DNA of 64,000 bases from Caldilineaceae bacterium (GTDB lineage: Bacteria; Chloroflexota; Anaerolineae; Caldilineales; Caldilineaceae): assembly GCA_022821545.1 (NCBI GenBank), contig JAJEDJ010000002.1, positions 1 through 64,000 on the forward strand, read 5' to 3'. The notes below the pieces were generated by a model. That model worked only from the letters and a program-made list of their open reading frames with translations. It was not told where the DNA came from and searched no databases. Made by a program: the position numbers and the translations under genes. Each line of letters opens with the position of its first letter. Positions within the stretch are counted from its first letter, which is position 1. Shown piece after piece: positions 42,575 to 51,453 of the stretch.

Positions 42575-43651
42575 TCAACTCTCCCAGTCCGGGATTTGGA
42601 CTATTTGGCCGCCTTGCAGGGCGCTTTGGTGCGCGCACATGCCGGGCAGGGCCATTCTCAGGGCGGCGTAGATGTCGATGGGGGGCGGTGTGTCGTCGCG
42701 GATGCAGGCGACGAAGTCCTGGACCATCATGTACTCGGCGGTGCCGTGTCCGCCCTGGGTTGCCTCGGGCGGGGCGTCGGTCACGTTTTCGGTGATCGGC
42801 ATTTCGACCATGTTGTTCAGATGCGGCACTGAATTCAGCCATGCGTTGGTCTGCAGTGGGCTGGTGGGCGGGCGCGAGGTCTCGAGGACGCCGTCGGCGC
42901 CGTAGATCGAGTAGTAGTGGAACATCGGCTCGCGGGTGATGCCGAAGGCGACGAGGATCTTGATCACGCCGCCGCTGGCCGTCTGCAGAATGGCGACCTC
43001 GGTACCGGATTTGACGCGGACGGGCAGGTCTTCGGTGCCGCTGGTGACACTCATGGCGCTGGCGGCGACGCAGCGCTCGCCTGTCACTTTGAGCAGCGGG
43101 CCGAGGCTGTGCGTGCAGTAATGGATGGGGGGCATGGAGGCGCGCCAAGTGGGTGTGCCGTCGGCCTGGCGCAGCAGATGGCGCGTGTCGTGGATGTACT
43201 CGGCTTCGGCGTACATGAAGTTGCCCAGCAGGCCCGTGCGCCATATCTCCCGCCAGCTCAGAATATGCGCCCAGTAGCAGCAGTTTTCGGCCAGCATGAA
43301 CTTCTGGCGCGGATGCGCCTGCACGGCCGCGAGAATCTGGCGGCATTCGTCGATGTTGGCGGCGAGCGTGACCTCCTGCAGGACGTGGCAGCCGGCCTCG
43401 AGCGCGGCCACGGTGTGCTGGCAGTGCAGGGGGACGGGGGAGGCGACGAAGACGATGTCCAGACCGTGCGCCAGCATTTCTTCGTATGCGCTGTACTGGC
43501 GGGCCTGGGGGAAGAGGGCGCCGAACCGTTGGAGGGCGCCGGCGTCGATATCGCAGCCGGCGACGACATCGCAGTCGGGCATGAGGTTGAAGACGCGCGC
43601 CGGGCCGAGACCGCGATACAGCCCGACAACACCTACACGATAACTGCGCAT
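42575..43651 (-). CDS. Gfo/Idh/MocA oxidoreductase, atypical motif
   Basis: A 358-residue NAD(P)-dependent sugar oxidoreductase. The N-terminal Rossmann stretch is YRVGVVGLYRGLGPARVFN, and the catalytic His segment PPIHYCTHSLGPLLKV is in place. The usual E-K-P motif reads Q-E-V (HVLQEVTLAAN), so the proton-relay Lys is missing and activity may differ. A GGGAG site precedes ATG 43651. Last gene of the importer-4 operon. Confidence 0.85.
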   Translation of the reverse strand: MRSYRVGVVGLYRGLGPARVFNLMPDCDVVAGCDIDAGALQRFGALFPQARQYSAYEEMLAHGLDIVFVASPVPLHCQHTVAALEAGCHVLQEVTLAANIDECRQILAAVQAHPRQKFMLAENCCYWAHILSWREIWRTGLLGNFMYAEAEYIHDTRHLLRQADGTPTWRASMPPIHYCTHSLGPLLKVTGERCVAASAMSVTSGTEDLPVRVKSGTEVAILQTASGGVIKILVAFGITREPMFHYYSIYGADGVLETSRPPTSPLQTNAWLNSVPHLNNMVEMPITENVTDAPPEATQGGHGTAEYMMVQDFVACIRDDTPPPIDIYAALRMALPGMCAHQSALQGGQIVQIPDWES

Positions 43652-43694
43652 AACGAAACTCCCTTCAAAGGAAAGGAAAGTGTGGAGAGGCGTG

Positions 43695-43728
43695 AGGCGT
43701 GAGAAGGTTTTGCCCGCTTCTCACGCCT
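43695..43728 (-). terminator. Hairpin between Gfo genes
   Basis: AGGCGTGAGAAG and CTTCTCACGCCT form a perfect 12-bp stem around a 10-base loop. It overlaps the stop codon of the upstream Gfo gene (43721). There is no clear U run, so it may attenuate or stabilise the message. Confidence 0.6.
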
Positions 43729-44821
43729 CTTTGCTCACTTGTTGGTTCACGCCGGCGACGGCTTGACGCAGGCGTGCGGCGCAGTCGATGCGGCGGCCGG
43801 TCGCCATGGATTCTTGCGCGGCGAAGGGGATGATCATGCCGGTCAGGATGGAGCGCGGGTCGTAGGCGCCTGCCGGGCTGGATTGAAGCCAGGCGACGAA
43901 GTCGCGGTGGATGCGAAAATCGGCGCCACCGTGTCCGCCGGCGGCGGGCGGCAGTTGGATGGCTTGCGGCTCCTCGCCGTTGCGCCAGAGGGTCACCGCG
44001 GCGGGCGTCTGGCCTGCGCGCACGCTGTGCATCACGACATCCAGCTGTCCTTCCGTACCGTTGAGGACGTAGCGGCGCTCATAGTCCGGCCCGGAGGTGG
44101 TGAGATGGAGTGTGTAGAGGACGCCATTGGAGAGCAGGCCGGAGATGGAGCAGGAATCGCCGGCGGTCATGGGCCGGTCGTCGCCTTCGGTCCAGATGTT
44201 GCGCGTGATGGTGGCGGTGCAGTCGAGGACCTCAGCGCCGAGGCAGTGCTGGATGGTGTCGGTGTCGTGGGTGAGCTTGCCTTCGACCAGGGTGGAAGAG
44301 GGCGGCGTTCTGAAATGCGACCACACGCCCTGCGACCAGCGGTTGCCGGTGTTGACGTGCCCGAGCACGCTCTGGATGCGGCCGAGGCTGCCCTCGTCGA
44401 TGATGCGCTTCATGGCGAGCGCGGCGGGGAAGCGGCGCAGGTTGAAGCCGATGAAGAGGGGGTATTGGTGGCGGACCACCTGTTGATACAGTTCCACGGT
44501 CTCCTCCCAGGAGAAGGCTACGGCCTTCTCAAGGAAGACGGGGATGCCGCGTTGCAGCGCGGCGAGCGCATGTTCAACGTGGTCGACGGCGTAGCTGGCG
44601 ACGAGTACGAAGTCGAGGTCGGGCGTATTTGCCAGGAGCTGGCGGTAGTCCTGGTAGAAGGAGGAGCCGAAGCGCTTCTCTTCTGCGGGGGTGGGATCGC
44701 GCGGGTCGGCCACGGCGACGCAGCGGACCTTCGCTTCCTCCATCGCTTCGAGGCTGTCCATGTGGTAGCGTCCACGGCGGCCGAGGCCGATGACGGCGAA
44801 ACGATATGTCGGTGTTGTCAT
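43721..44821 (-). CDS. Gfo/Idh/MocA oxidoreductase
   Basis: A 366-residue protein of the family. Rossmann element RFAVIGLGRRGRYHM; the E-K-P motif reads LEKAVAFS (Pro lost, Lys kept); GKLTHDTDTIQHCLG carries the catalytic His. FVLVASYAVDHVEHALAAL lies in the nucleotide domain. It is followed by a paralogue and preceded by another, so the three probably act in sequence or on stereoisomers. Confidence 0.88.
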   Translation of the reverse strand: MTTPTYRFAVIGLGRRGRYHMDSLEAMEEAKVRCVAVADPRDPTPAEEKRFGSSFYQDYRQLLANTPDLDFVLVASYAVDHVEHALAALQRGIPVFLEKAVAFSWEETVELYQQVVRHQYPLFIGFNLRRFPAALAMKRIIDEGSLGRIQSVLGHVNTGNRWSQGVWSHFRTPPSSTLVEGKLTHDTDTIQHCLGAEVLDCTATITRNIWTEGDDRPMTAGDSCSISGLLSNGVLYTLHLTTSGPDYERRYVLNGTEGQLDVVMHSVRAGQTPAAVTLWRNGEEPQAIQLPPAAGGHGGADFRIHRDFVAWLQSSPAGAYDPRSILTGMIIPFAAQESMATGRRIDCAARLRQAVAGVNQQVSKEA

Positions 44822-44874
44822 AGTCGTTCTTGGCCTGTGATTTGTGGTGAGTGGCGTGTACGGTTCGCTGCAGT

Positions 44875-45879
44875 TCAGATGTCGCGCAGGTCGGCCACCA
44901 CGCCTTGCTCTTCGGCTTCGTAGAGCTTCCAGATGACGCGCAGGCTTTGCAGGCTGCGGCGGCCGTCGGTGAGTGGGCGGCGGCCGTGTTCCAGGCAGTC
45001 GACGAAGTGGATCAACTCGTTTTCGAGATGCTTGCCGACGGCGGCCTGGAACAGCAGCTGCTCGCTGCCTTTCTCCGCTTCCAGCGCGCCCTGATGGAGC
45101 AGTAGTCTCCCCTGGCTTATTTGCCCTTCCAACATGCCCTCGGTGCAGTGGGCGTGGAATGAATATTTGAGTCGCGTGCCCTTGGCGCCCCAGGTGCCGA
45201 AGTGGTAGCCGAGCGCGCCGCTGGCGAATTTGAGTGAGACGTTGGACGTGCCCTCACCCTCCATCCAGGGCGTGCCGAAGTTGGTGCCGAAATGGGCGCC
45301 GGAGACGGGCTGCCCCATCCAGGCGAGCAGGATGTCGATGTAGTGGCAGCCGTGGCTGAAGAGCTGGCCGCCGCCAAGCGTCTCTTTGCGGTGCATCCAG
45401 CTGCCGGGCTCGCCCTGGGTATGCTGCTCGGTCCAGATCGAAAGCTGGAAGAGGTCGCCGTAGGTTCTGGCCTTGAGGAGGCGCTCCATCTCGACGACGA
45501 TCGGGTGAAAGCGCATGCAGTAGGCGACCATCAGGGTACGGTCGACGCGCTCGGCGGTCTCGATCAGGTCGAGGCATTCAGCCTCCGAGTTGGCCAGCGG
45601 CTTCTCCATCAGGAGGTTTTTGCCGCGGCGCAGCAGGTCGATACCGATGGGATGGTGGAGGTGGTGGGGCACGGCGAGGATGGCGGCGTCGACATGGTCG
45701 AGGACCTGGCGGTAGTCGGCCGCGACGGTGTCGCAGCCCATCAGGTCGGCGGTCGCCTGGGCGCGCGGCAGATCGGGGTCGACCGCGGCGGTGAAGAGGG
45801 CGCGGCCCTGCAGTTTGCGGAAGGCGGCGCGGTGGGACTGGCCCATGCCGCCGCAGCCGATGAGGCCGATGCGGATCAT
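44875..45879 (-). CDS. Gfo/Idh/MocA oxidoreductase, canonical
   Basis: A 334-residue protein. Rossmann loop IRIGLIGCGGMGQSH, classic LLMEKPLANS motif with the E-K-P Lys and the catalytic His in FSHGCHYIDILLAWMG. AILAVPHHLHHPIGID is a cofactor strand. Likely an inositol- or sugar-type dehydrogenase or 1,5-anhydro-sugar reductase. It follows the importer-4 permeases after 51 bases. Confidence 0.9.
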   Translation of the reverse strand: MIRIGLIGCGGMGQSHRAAFRKLQGRALFTAAVDPDLPRAQATADLMGCDTVAADYRQVLDHVDAAILAVPHHLHHPIGIDLLRRGKNLLMEKPLANSEAECLDLIETAERVDRTLMVAYCMRFHPIVVEMERLLKARTYGDLFQLSIWTEQHTQGEPGSWMHRKETLGGGQLFSHGCHYIDILLAWMGQPVSGAHFGTNFGTPWMEGEGTSNVSLKFASGALGYHFGTWGAKGTRLKYSFHAHCTEGMLEGQISQGRLLLHQGALEAEKGSEQLLFQAAVGKHLENELIHFVDCLEHGRRPLTDGRRSLQSLRVIWKLYEAEEQGVVADLRDI

Positions 45880-45930
45880 GGGTGCAGCCGCCAGGTTTCG
45901 ATCGTCAGAGAGCGGCCGCGCGCCACCGGG

Positions 45931-46851
45931 CTACCCCTTGATTCCGGTGCGGGCGATGCCCTGGATGAAGTGCTCCTGGCCGATGAAGAACATGACGGTG
46001 ATCGGCAAGATACTGATGACGGCGCCGGCCTGGATCAGTTCCCAGCGTCCACCCGCCTGGTTGGTCAGCAGGGTCAGCCCGAGGGTGATGGTCATGGTTT
46101 CGACCTTGGTGAGGAAGATCAGCGGCCCCATGAGGTTGTTCCAGGAGCCAAGGAAGGTGAAGATGCCCAACGTGGCGAGGCCGGGCTTGGAGAGTGGCAG
46201 GAAGATACGGTAGTAGATCTGAATAAAACTGCAGCCGTCGATGCGCGCGGCCTCCACCATTTCCTGGGGGATGGTGAGATAGAACTGGCGCATGAGGAAG
46301 ATGCCAAAGGCGGTGCCGAAGAAGAACGGGACAGTGAGCGGCATGTGTGTGCTGAGCCAGCCGATGTCGCGATAGAGCTTGAAGAGGGGAATGAGGGTGA
46401 CGTGGAAGGGGATCATTATCATGGCGAGGATGACAGCGAAGATAATGTTTTTGCCCGGGAAGCGCATGCGCGCGAAGGCGAAGGCCGCCATAGAGCAGCT
46501 CAAGAGGGCGCCGACCGTGGCAAATACCGCGATTTTGATGCTGTTGATCAAGAAGAGATCGAAGGGCAGCACGTCGAAAAGCTTGGGGTAGTTCCCCCAC
46601 TGCAGCGGAATCGAGATCCACTTGGGCGGCAGCAGCAGTACCGCGCCCGGCTCCTTGAGCGATGTGGAGATCATCCAGAGCAGGGGAAGGAGCATGGTGG
46701 CGCCAACGAGGGTGATAACGGAATAGAGTAGCACGCGCCACGTGATGTAACGGACTCTGTAGGAGGTCAGGCCTTCGGATGCAGCAGCAGAGGCGGGGGG
46801 TATCGCGGTGGCGTCGGCCTCACCAATGGGGGGTGCGTCTTGTGCGCTCAT
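45931..46851 (-). CDS. UgpE/MalG-type sugar permease, importer 4
   Basis: A 306-residue protein with a ~35-residue cytosolic N-tail, six helices and the EAA loop EMVEAARIDGCSFIQIY. It ends FIQGIARTGIKG. ATG 46851. It follows its partner permease across a 12-base gap. Confidence 0.9.
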   Translation of the reverse strand: MSAQDAPPIGEADATAIPPASAAASEGLTSYRVRYITWRVLLYSVITLVGATMLLPLLWMISTSLKEPGAVLLLPPKWISIPLQWGNYPKLFDVLPFDLFLINSIKIAVFATVGALLSCSMAAFAFARMRFPGKNIIFAVILAMIMIPFHVTLIPLFKLYRDIGWLSTHMPLTVPFFFGTAFGIFLMRQFYLTIPQEMVEAARIDGCSFIQIYYRIFLPLSKPGLATLGIFTFLGSWNNLMGPLIFLTKVETMTITLGLTLLTNQAGGRWELIQAGAVISILPITVMFFIGQEHFIQGIARTGIKG

Positions 46852-46863
46852 GGTGGTTCTACC

Positions 46864-47793
46864 TCAGAGTTCGTAGTGGACCCAGCGTCTCTGGAACCAG
46901 AACTGGAACAGCGTCAGGCTGACGATGATAACGAAGAGCACATAGGCCAGTGCGGAGGCGTACCCCATGTGGAAGTTCTCAAACCCCTGTTGGAAGAGAT
47001 AGTAGACGATGGTCTTGGTGGAGTTGACCGGCCCGCCCCTGGTCATTACATAGGCCTGCGCAAATACCTGGAAGGAGTTGATCACGGACAGGGTGAGGAC
47101 GAAGAAGGTGACGGGCGAGAGCAGGGGGATGGTGATGTTGATGAATTTATGCCAGGCGTTGGCGCCGTCGACGGTGGCGGCTTCGTAGTAGTCCTGGGGA
47201 ATGCTCTGCAGACCGGCGATGAAGATGACGATGTTGTAACCGAGGCCATGCCAGATGCTCATGATGATGATGGCCGGCATCGCCCAGGTGACGCTGCTCA
47301 GCCAGCGGACGCCGCGGAAACCCAGAAAGCGCAGCAGTTCGTTGACGATGCCGAAGTCTGATTGGTAGAGCCAGAGCCAGAGGACGGAAATGGCGACCAC
47401 GGAGGAGACGACGGGCAGGAAGTAGATGGTGCGGAAGACGGCCACGAAGCGGATCTTCTGATTGAGCGCGATGGCCAGCAAGAGGGCGAGAACGGTTCCT
47501 GTGGGTACGGTGCCCAAAACGTAGTAGCCGGTGTTCTTGATCGTGATCCAGAAGAGCGGGTCTTCGGTCAGGAGTTCGATATAGTTGTCGAGGGCCTGCC
47601 ACTTGGGCGTGCTCAACAGGTTCCAGCGGGTAAAGCTGTAATAGAGCGAGGCCAGCACGGGGCTGGCGGTAAAGACGATCAGCCCCAGGATGGTGGGCAG
47701 GATGAGGATGTAGGCCTCAATCGCTTCCCGGCCGCGGTTACTCCCCAGAAAATCGCGAAATCTGCCGCGTGCGGGCGTCGTAACGGCGCTCAT
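46864..47793 (-). CDS. UgpA/MalF-type sugar permease, importer 4
   Basis: A 309-residue protein with six helices. The EAA loop is DYYEAATVDGANAWHKFI, and FAQAYVMTRGGPVNSTKTIV is a MalF-branch hallmark. GGAGA precedes ATG 47793. The gap to the binding-protein gene holds the 16-bp-stem hairpin. Confidence 0.9.
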   Translation of the reverse strand: MSAVTTPARGRFRDFLGSNRGREAIEAYILILPTILGLIVFTASPVLASLYYSFTRWNLLSTPKWQALDNYIELLTEDPLFWITIKNTGYYVLGTVPTGTVLALLLAIALNQKIRFVAVFRTIYFLPVVSSVVAISVLWLWLYQSDFGIVNELLRFLGFRGVRWLSSVTWAMPAIIIMSIWHGLGYNIVIFIAGLQSIPQDYYEAATVDGANAWHKFINITIPLLSPVTFFVLTLSVINSFQVFAQAYVMTRGGPVNSTKTIVYYLFQQGFENFHMGYASALAYVLFVIIVSLTLFQFWFQRRWVHYEL

Positions 47794-47812
47794 AACAGTT
47801 TCTCCAAACTGC

Positions 47813-47860
47813 GAGAAGAGAGAAAAGAGGAGTCAACTCAACTCTCTTTTCTCTCTTCTC
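47813..47860 (-). terminator. Intercistronic hairpin after binding-protein gene, importer 4
   Basis: GAGAAGAGAGAAAAGA and TCTTTTCTCTCTTCTC form a perfect 16-bp stem; inner GAGT/ACTC pairs extend it. It is an A/G- versus C/T-rich stem. It lies between binding protein and first permease. Confidence 0.7.
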
Positions 47861-47882
47861 TTCATTCACTTCTCAATGTTCG

Positions 47883-49262
47883 CTATCCGAGCAGTTCTTC
47901 GCGGGAGCGCTCGAGGACGGCGTTGACACGCGACTCGAGGTCGTCGGTGGCTTCTTCCACCGTCTTGACCTGCAACATGGCCGCTTCCTGTTCCTCGACG
48001 GCGATGCTGGCAATCTCGCCTTCGGCGGGGCCGTTGAAAACGGACGTGGCGTCTTTGAGGAGCTGGTTGAGGATCCACAACTGCGTGGGCGGAGCGGTGC
48101 GATCCTGCACGTAGATCAGGCCTTCCGCGGTAGGAATATGGGCGGGGAAGGGGAAGATGGTCTCAGCGTACATGACGGCGCCATCGCCCATCGTCAGCCA
48201 TTTAATGTATTCCCAAGACTCATCCTGGTATTCGGCTGAACTGGTGATCGAGATACCGTTCTGGTAGGCATCGATCGTGTTCTTGCCGGTAACGGGATGC
48301 GCGGGAGGTGTGAAGACGTCCCACTCGAACTCTTCGATTTCGGAGAAGGAGGGGATCATCCAGTCACCCATCACCGCGAAGGCGACGCGGCCGGTCTGAA
48401 AGGGGTTGAACTGCAGGTTGGCCTCGGGCGGCATGGCGACCTTATGGTCGTTGACAAGGTCGACCATCCACTGGAAGGCCTCCATCGGCGCGTCCTCTTT
48501 GATGAGACAGCCGTTGTAGTCTTCGTCATAGAAGGCGCCGCCGGCCTGGAAGATCCAGAAGTTCATGCGGGAATTGCCGTCCACGGGCTTGTCCATGCCG
48601 TAGGACTCGGCCGAGCCGTCGTCGTTGATGACGGTGAACTCTTTGCCGGCCTCGACGATCGTGTCCCAGGTCCAGCTTTCGTCCGGATCGGGGATGCCCT
48701 TTTCGGCGAACCAGTTTTTGTTCCAGAACCACATCGTGCCGGAGTGCCAGACGGTTGGGAAAGCGTGCAGGTCACCGGAGCCGCACCGGATCTGGCCGGG
48801 TTGCCAGCGCCCTTGTGTGATCGCGCCTTCGTAGAAGTCGTTGAGGTCAATGCCATCGCGCTCGATGAAGGAATCGAGCGGGATCGTCACCCCGTTGTGC
48901 GCGAAGCGGACGTGATAGTAGGGCGAATGGTGCATGATGTCGGGTGAATCGCCGGCGGCAGTGGAGGCCAACATTTTCTGCCAGTAGTTGGACCAGGAGG
49001 TGATGTCCTCCTGCAGCTTTATGTTGGGGTAGGCCCCCTGGAAAGCCTCCTGCAGTTTGCCCTGCTTCTCCACCTGGAAGCCCCAATAGGCGAGGCGCAG
49101 CTCGACGGTCTCCATGCCAGCGTCGTCGCCGGAGTCCATGGCGTCACCGGCGGGCATCGGCGCGGCGCAGGCCGCGGTCACCATAACGCCGGCGGTCGCC
49201 GCGGCTGTTTGCAGGAATGAGCGACGTGACAGCTGCTTGTTGACCAATGCGTTGTTCTCCAT
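47883..49262 (-). CDS. Substrate-binding lipoprotein, Tat-type signal, importer 4
   Basis: About 459 residues. The signal is NKQLSRRSFLQTAAATAGV and then TAACAAPMPAG: twin Arg plus lipobox. The binding domain shows RLAYWGFQVEKQGKLQEAFQ, KMLASTAAGDSPDIMHHSPY and AFPTVWHSGTMWFWNKNWFA. It belongs to the family-1 sugar-binding proteins. GGAG precedes ATG 49262. First gene of importer 4, which also carries three Gfo oxidoreductases, so its ligand is likely a polyol, inositol or amino/anhydro sugar (inferred). Confidence 0.88.
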   Translation of the reverse strand: MENNALVNKQLSRRSFLQTAAATAGVMVTAACAAPMPAGDAMDSGDDAGMETVELRLAYWGFQVEKQGKLQEAFQGAYPNIKLQEDITSWSNYWQKMLASTAAGDSPDIMHHSPYYHVRFAHNGVTIPLDSFIERDGIDLNDFYEGAITQGRWQPGQIRCGSGDLHAFPTVWHSGTMWFWNKNWFAEKGIPDPDESWTWDTIVEAGKEFTVINDDGSAESYGMDKPVDGNSRMNFWIFQAGGAFYDEDYNGCLIKEDAPMEAFQWMVDLVNDHKVAMPPEANLQFNPFQTGRVAFAVMGDWMIPSFSEIEEFEWDVFTPPAHPVTGKNTIDAYQNGISITSSAEYQDESWEYIKWLTMGDGAVMYAETIFPFPAHIPTAEGLIYVQDRTAPPTQLWILNQLLKDATSVFNGPAEGEIASIAVEEQEAAMLQVKTVEEATDDLESRVNAVLERSREELLG

Positions 49263-49336
49263 CGTCTTTTTCTCCTTGGGTCGATTGAACTGGGCTGAAT
49301 GTATGTTTCGGGGCAGGAAAAAACTATTGGGGGAAA

Positions 49337-49364
49337 ATAGTAACATATAGTGAGCAGATATCAA
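49337..49364 (-). promoter_or_regulatory. Promoter of importer 4
   Basis: On the minus strand TTGATA (49364-49359), 16 bases, TACTAT (49342-49337) lie in a locally AT-rich stretch, the only one nearby. The start is near 49330, about 70 bases before the start codon. Confidence 0.5.
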
Positions 49365-49437
49365 AGAGGGCGCGGAGGGCCGGGGCTACGCGGCGGGCGC
49401 AGCGCGCGGGGCGGGTATGCGGCTGATGAACAAGGGG

Positions 49438-50319
49438 TCAGCCTTTGATGCCGGTCAGGGAGATGCCGCGTACGAAGTAGCGCTGCAAGAGGAGGAAGAC
49501 GAGGAGAACGGGCAGCGTGACAACGACGGAGCCGGCCATCAGGCGGGGCCAGCTGGTGTACCATTGCCGCTGTACGAGGGCGACGCCGAGCTGGACGGTA
49601 AAGAGGTATTTGCGGTCGAGGAAGATGAAGGGGCCGAAGAAGTTGTTCCAGGAGGCCATGAAGGAGAAGACGCCCAGGGTGGCCAGGGCGGGTTTCATCA
49701 GGGGCAGGGCGATGCGCCGGTAGATGCCGAAGGAGCTGCAGCCGTCGATGCGGGCGGCGTCCTCCAGTTCGACCGGCAGCGAAAACATGAACTGGCGGAG
49801 CAGGAAGGTGCCGTAGGCGGAGCTGAGCATGGCGGGCACGATGAGGGGCAGATGGGTGTTGACCCAGCCGATGCGGTGCATGACGATGTAGAGCGGGATC
49901 ACGGTGACGGCATAGGGTACCATCATGGTGGACAGGACGATGATGAAGAGAACGTTTTTGCCGGGAAAATCGAGGCGGGCGAAGGCAAAGGCGGCGAGCG
50001 AGGATGTAATGAGCTGGCCGCCGACGCCGAGAACAGCGATCTTGACGCTGTTATACAGGAATATCCCAAAGGGCTGGTTCAGGAAGAGGTCCCCGTAGGC
50101 TTCCAGGGTCGGCTCAAGCGGGAGCCAGGTCGGGGGGATCTGAAAGGCCTCGAATTCGGTCTTGAAAGAGGTTGAGATCATCCACCAGAAGGGGGCCAGC
50201 GCGGCCAGACCCAGCACAATCAGCAGAATGTGCGTAATGGTGTTGGCTAGGAGCTGTTGTTGTCTGCGACTGGCCACACGGTCAACTCGCGCCGTGCGCA
50301 TGGTTGAAACTCTTTGCAC
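49438..50319 (-). CDS. UgpE/MalG-type sugar permease, importer 5
   Basis: About 293 residues with six helices and the EAA loop ELEDAARIDGCSSFGIYR. Ends YFVRGISLTGIKG. I prefer GTG 50319, which has AGAGG 6 bases upstream; the frame is open to a GTG at 50361 and an ATG at 50301 is also possible. Last gene of importer 5. Confidence 0.82.
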   Translation of the reverse strand: MQRVSTMRTARVDRVASRRQQQLLANTITHILLIVLGLAALAPFWWMISTSFKTEFEAFQIPPTWLPLEPTLEAYGDLFLNQPFGIFLYNSVKIAVLGVGGQLITSSLAAFAFARLDFPGKNVLFIIVLSTMMVPYAVTVIPLYIVMHRIGWVNTHLPLIVPAMLSSAYGTFLLRQFMFSLPVELEDAARIDGCSSFGIYRRIALPLMKPALATLGVFSFMASWNNFFGPFIFLDRKYLFTVQLGVALVQRQWYTSWPRLMAGSVVVTLPVLLVFLLLQRYFVRGISLTGIKG

Positions 50320-50382
50320 GGGAATCCTCTTTTCGACGTTCGCCCCCCGGGGCCGGTTCACGCCGCAGTCAACGCCGGTCTC

Positions 50383-51303
50383 TCAATAGTGTACCCACAG
50401 CCTTGCCAGGCGCACCTGAATCATGGTGACTGTGAAGATGACAAGGGCCAGAATCCAGGCCATGGCCGAAGCATATCCCATCTTGGAGCTGCCGAAGGCC
50501 ATCTGCCAGAGGTAGTAGATGTAGACGTTGGTGGAGTTAATCGGTCCACCCTGGGTCATAACATAGATAAGGCCAAAGGTCTGGAAGGTGCCGATCACGC
50601 TCATGACGAGTATGAAGAACATGGTGGGCGTGAGCAACGGGATTGTGATTCTGAAGAAGCGGCTGAAGGGGCCGGCGCCGTCGATGGTGGCGGCTTCATG
50701 GAGGTGATCGGGGATGCCTTGCAGCCCGGCCAGATAGAGGACCATATTGTAGCCGAGCCCCTGCCAGACGGTGACCATGGCGACAGCGGGCATGGCCCAG
50801 AAGGGATCGCTAAGCCAGTTGGGTCCGTCGATACCGACCCAGGAGAGGGTGTAGTTGATGAGTCCGAACTCGCCGTCATACAGCCAGCGGAACATGAGGC
50901 CGACGGCAACGACGGAGGTGACGAGCGGCAGGAAGAAGGCGAGCCGGTAGAGGTAGCGCATTCTGATTGGCCGGTCGAGCAGGGCGGCCAAAATGAGGGG
51001 GAAGGTCACGGAGGGCACGATGATCCAGCCGGCATATTTGAACGTATTGCCCAGGACCTTCCAGAAGAGACGGTCGCGGCTGACCAGGCGGGCGTAGTTT
51101 TTGAGGCCGACCAGTTCGGGTGGACTGACCATATCCCACTTATTGAAGCTCATGTAGAGGGATGCGGCGATGGGGAGGAAGATGAAGGCAACGATGCCGA
51201 TGATGAGGGGCGCGACAAAGAGGTAGCCCTCATATCGATGCCAGCGGATCTCCTGTATTTTTGTCCTGACGGCGAGGCGGGTCAGTGCCTGTGATTGGGC
51301 CAT
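50383..51303 (-). CDS. UgpA/MalF-type sugar permease, importer 5
   Basis: A 306-residue protein with six helices. The EAA loop is HLHEAATIDGAGPFSRFF, and FGLIYVMTQGGPINSTNVYI marks the branch. ATG 51303. It is close kin to the importer-4 permease of the same position (shared order and loop), suggesting duplication of these adjacent systems. Confidence 0.9.
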   Translation of the reverse strand: MAQSQALTRLAVRTKIQEIRWHRYEGYLFVAPLIIGIVAFIFLPIAASLYMSFNKWDMVSPPELVGLKNYARLVSRDRLFWKVLGNTFKYAGWIIVPSVTFPLILAALLDRPIRMRYLYRLAFFLPLVTSVVAVGLMFRWLYDGEFGLINYTLSWVGIDGPNWLSDPFWAMPAVAMVTVWQGLGYNMVLYLAGLQGIPDHLHEAATIDGAGPFSRFFRITIPLLTPTMFFILVMSVIGTFQTFGLIYVMTQGGPINSTNVYIYYLWQMAFGSSKMGYASAMAWILALVIFTVTMIQVRLARLWVHY

Positions 51304-51310
51304 AATCTAT

Positions 51311-51367
51311 CCTGCGATATACCCGGAACCGCGCAGTGGGCGGCGACGGCTCCGGGTATATCGCAGG
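51311..51367 (-). terminator. Intercistronic hairpin after binding-protein gene, importer 5
   Basis: CCTGCGATATACCCGGA and TCCGGGTATATCGCAGG form a perfect 17-bp stem with a 23-base loop. It begins 8 bases upstream of the permease start codon, so it could also control access to that ribosome site. Confidence 0.7.
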
Positions 51368-51453
51368 CTTGGTAGATTACCGGGTCAAGTCTGCCTGCCT
51401 GTCCTCTCCAAACGATGCGGGCTGTGGACAGAGTTCAAGCGCGCAGGCGATCT

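Noticed and set aside
45292..46731. A 479-codon plus-strand frame rich in Asp, Glu and Val
   Set aside because: Antisense to an oxidoreductase and a permease with clear motifs; acidic low-complexity composition is typical of the complement of such genes.
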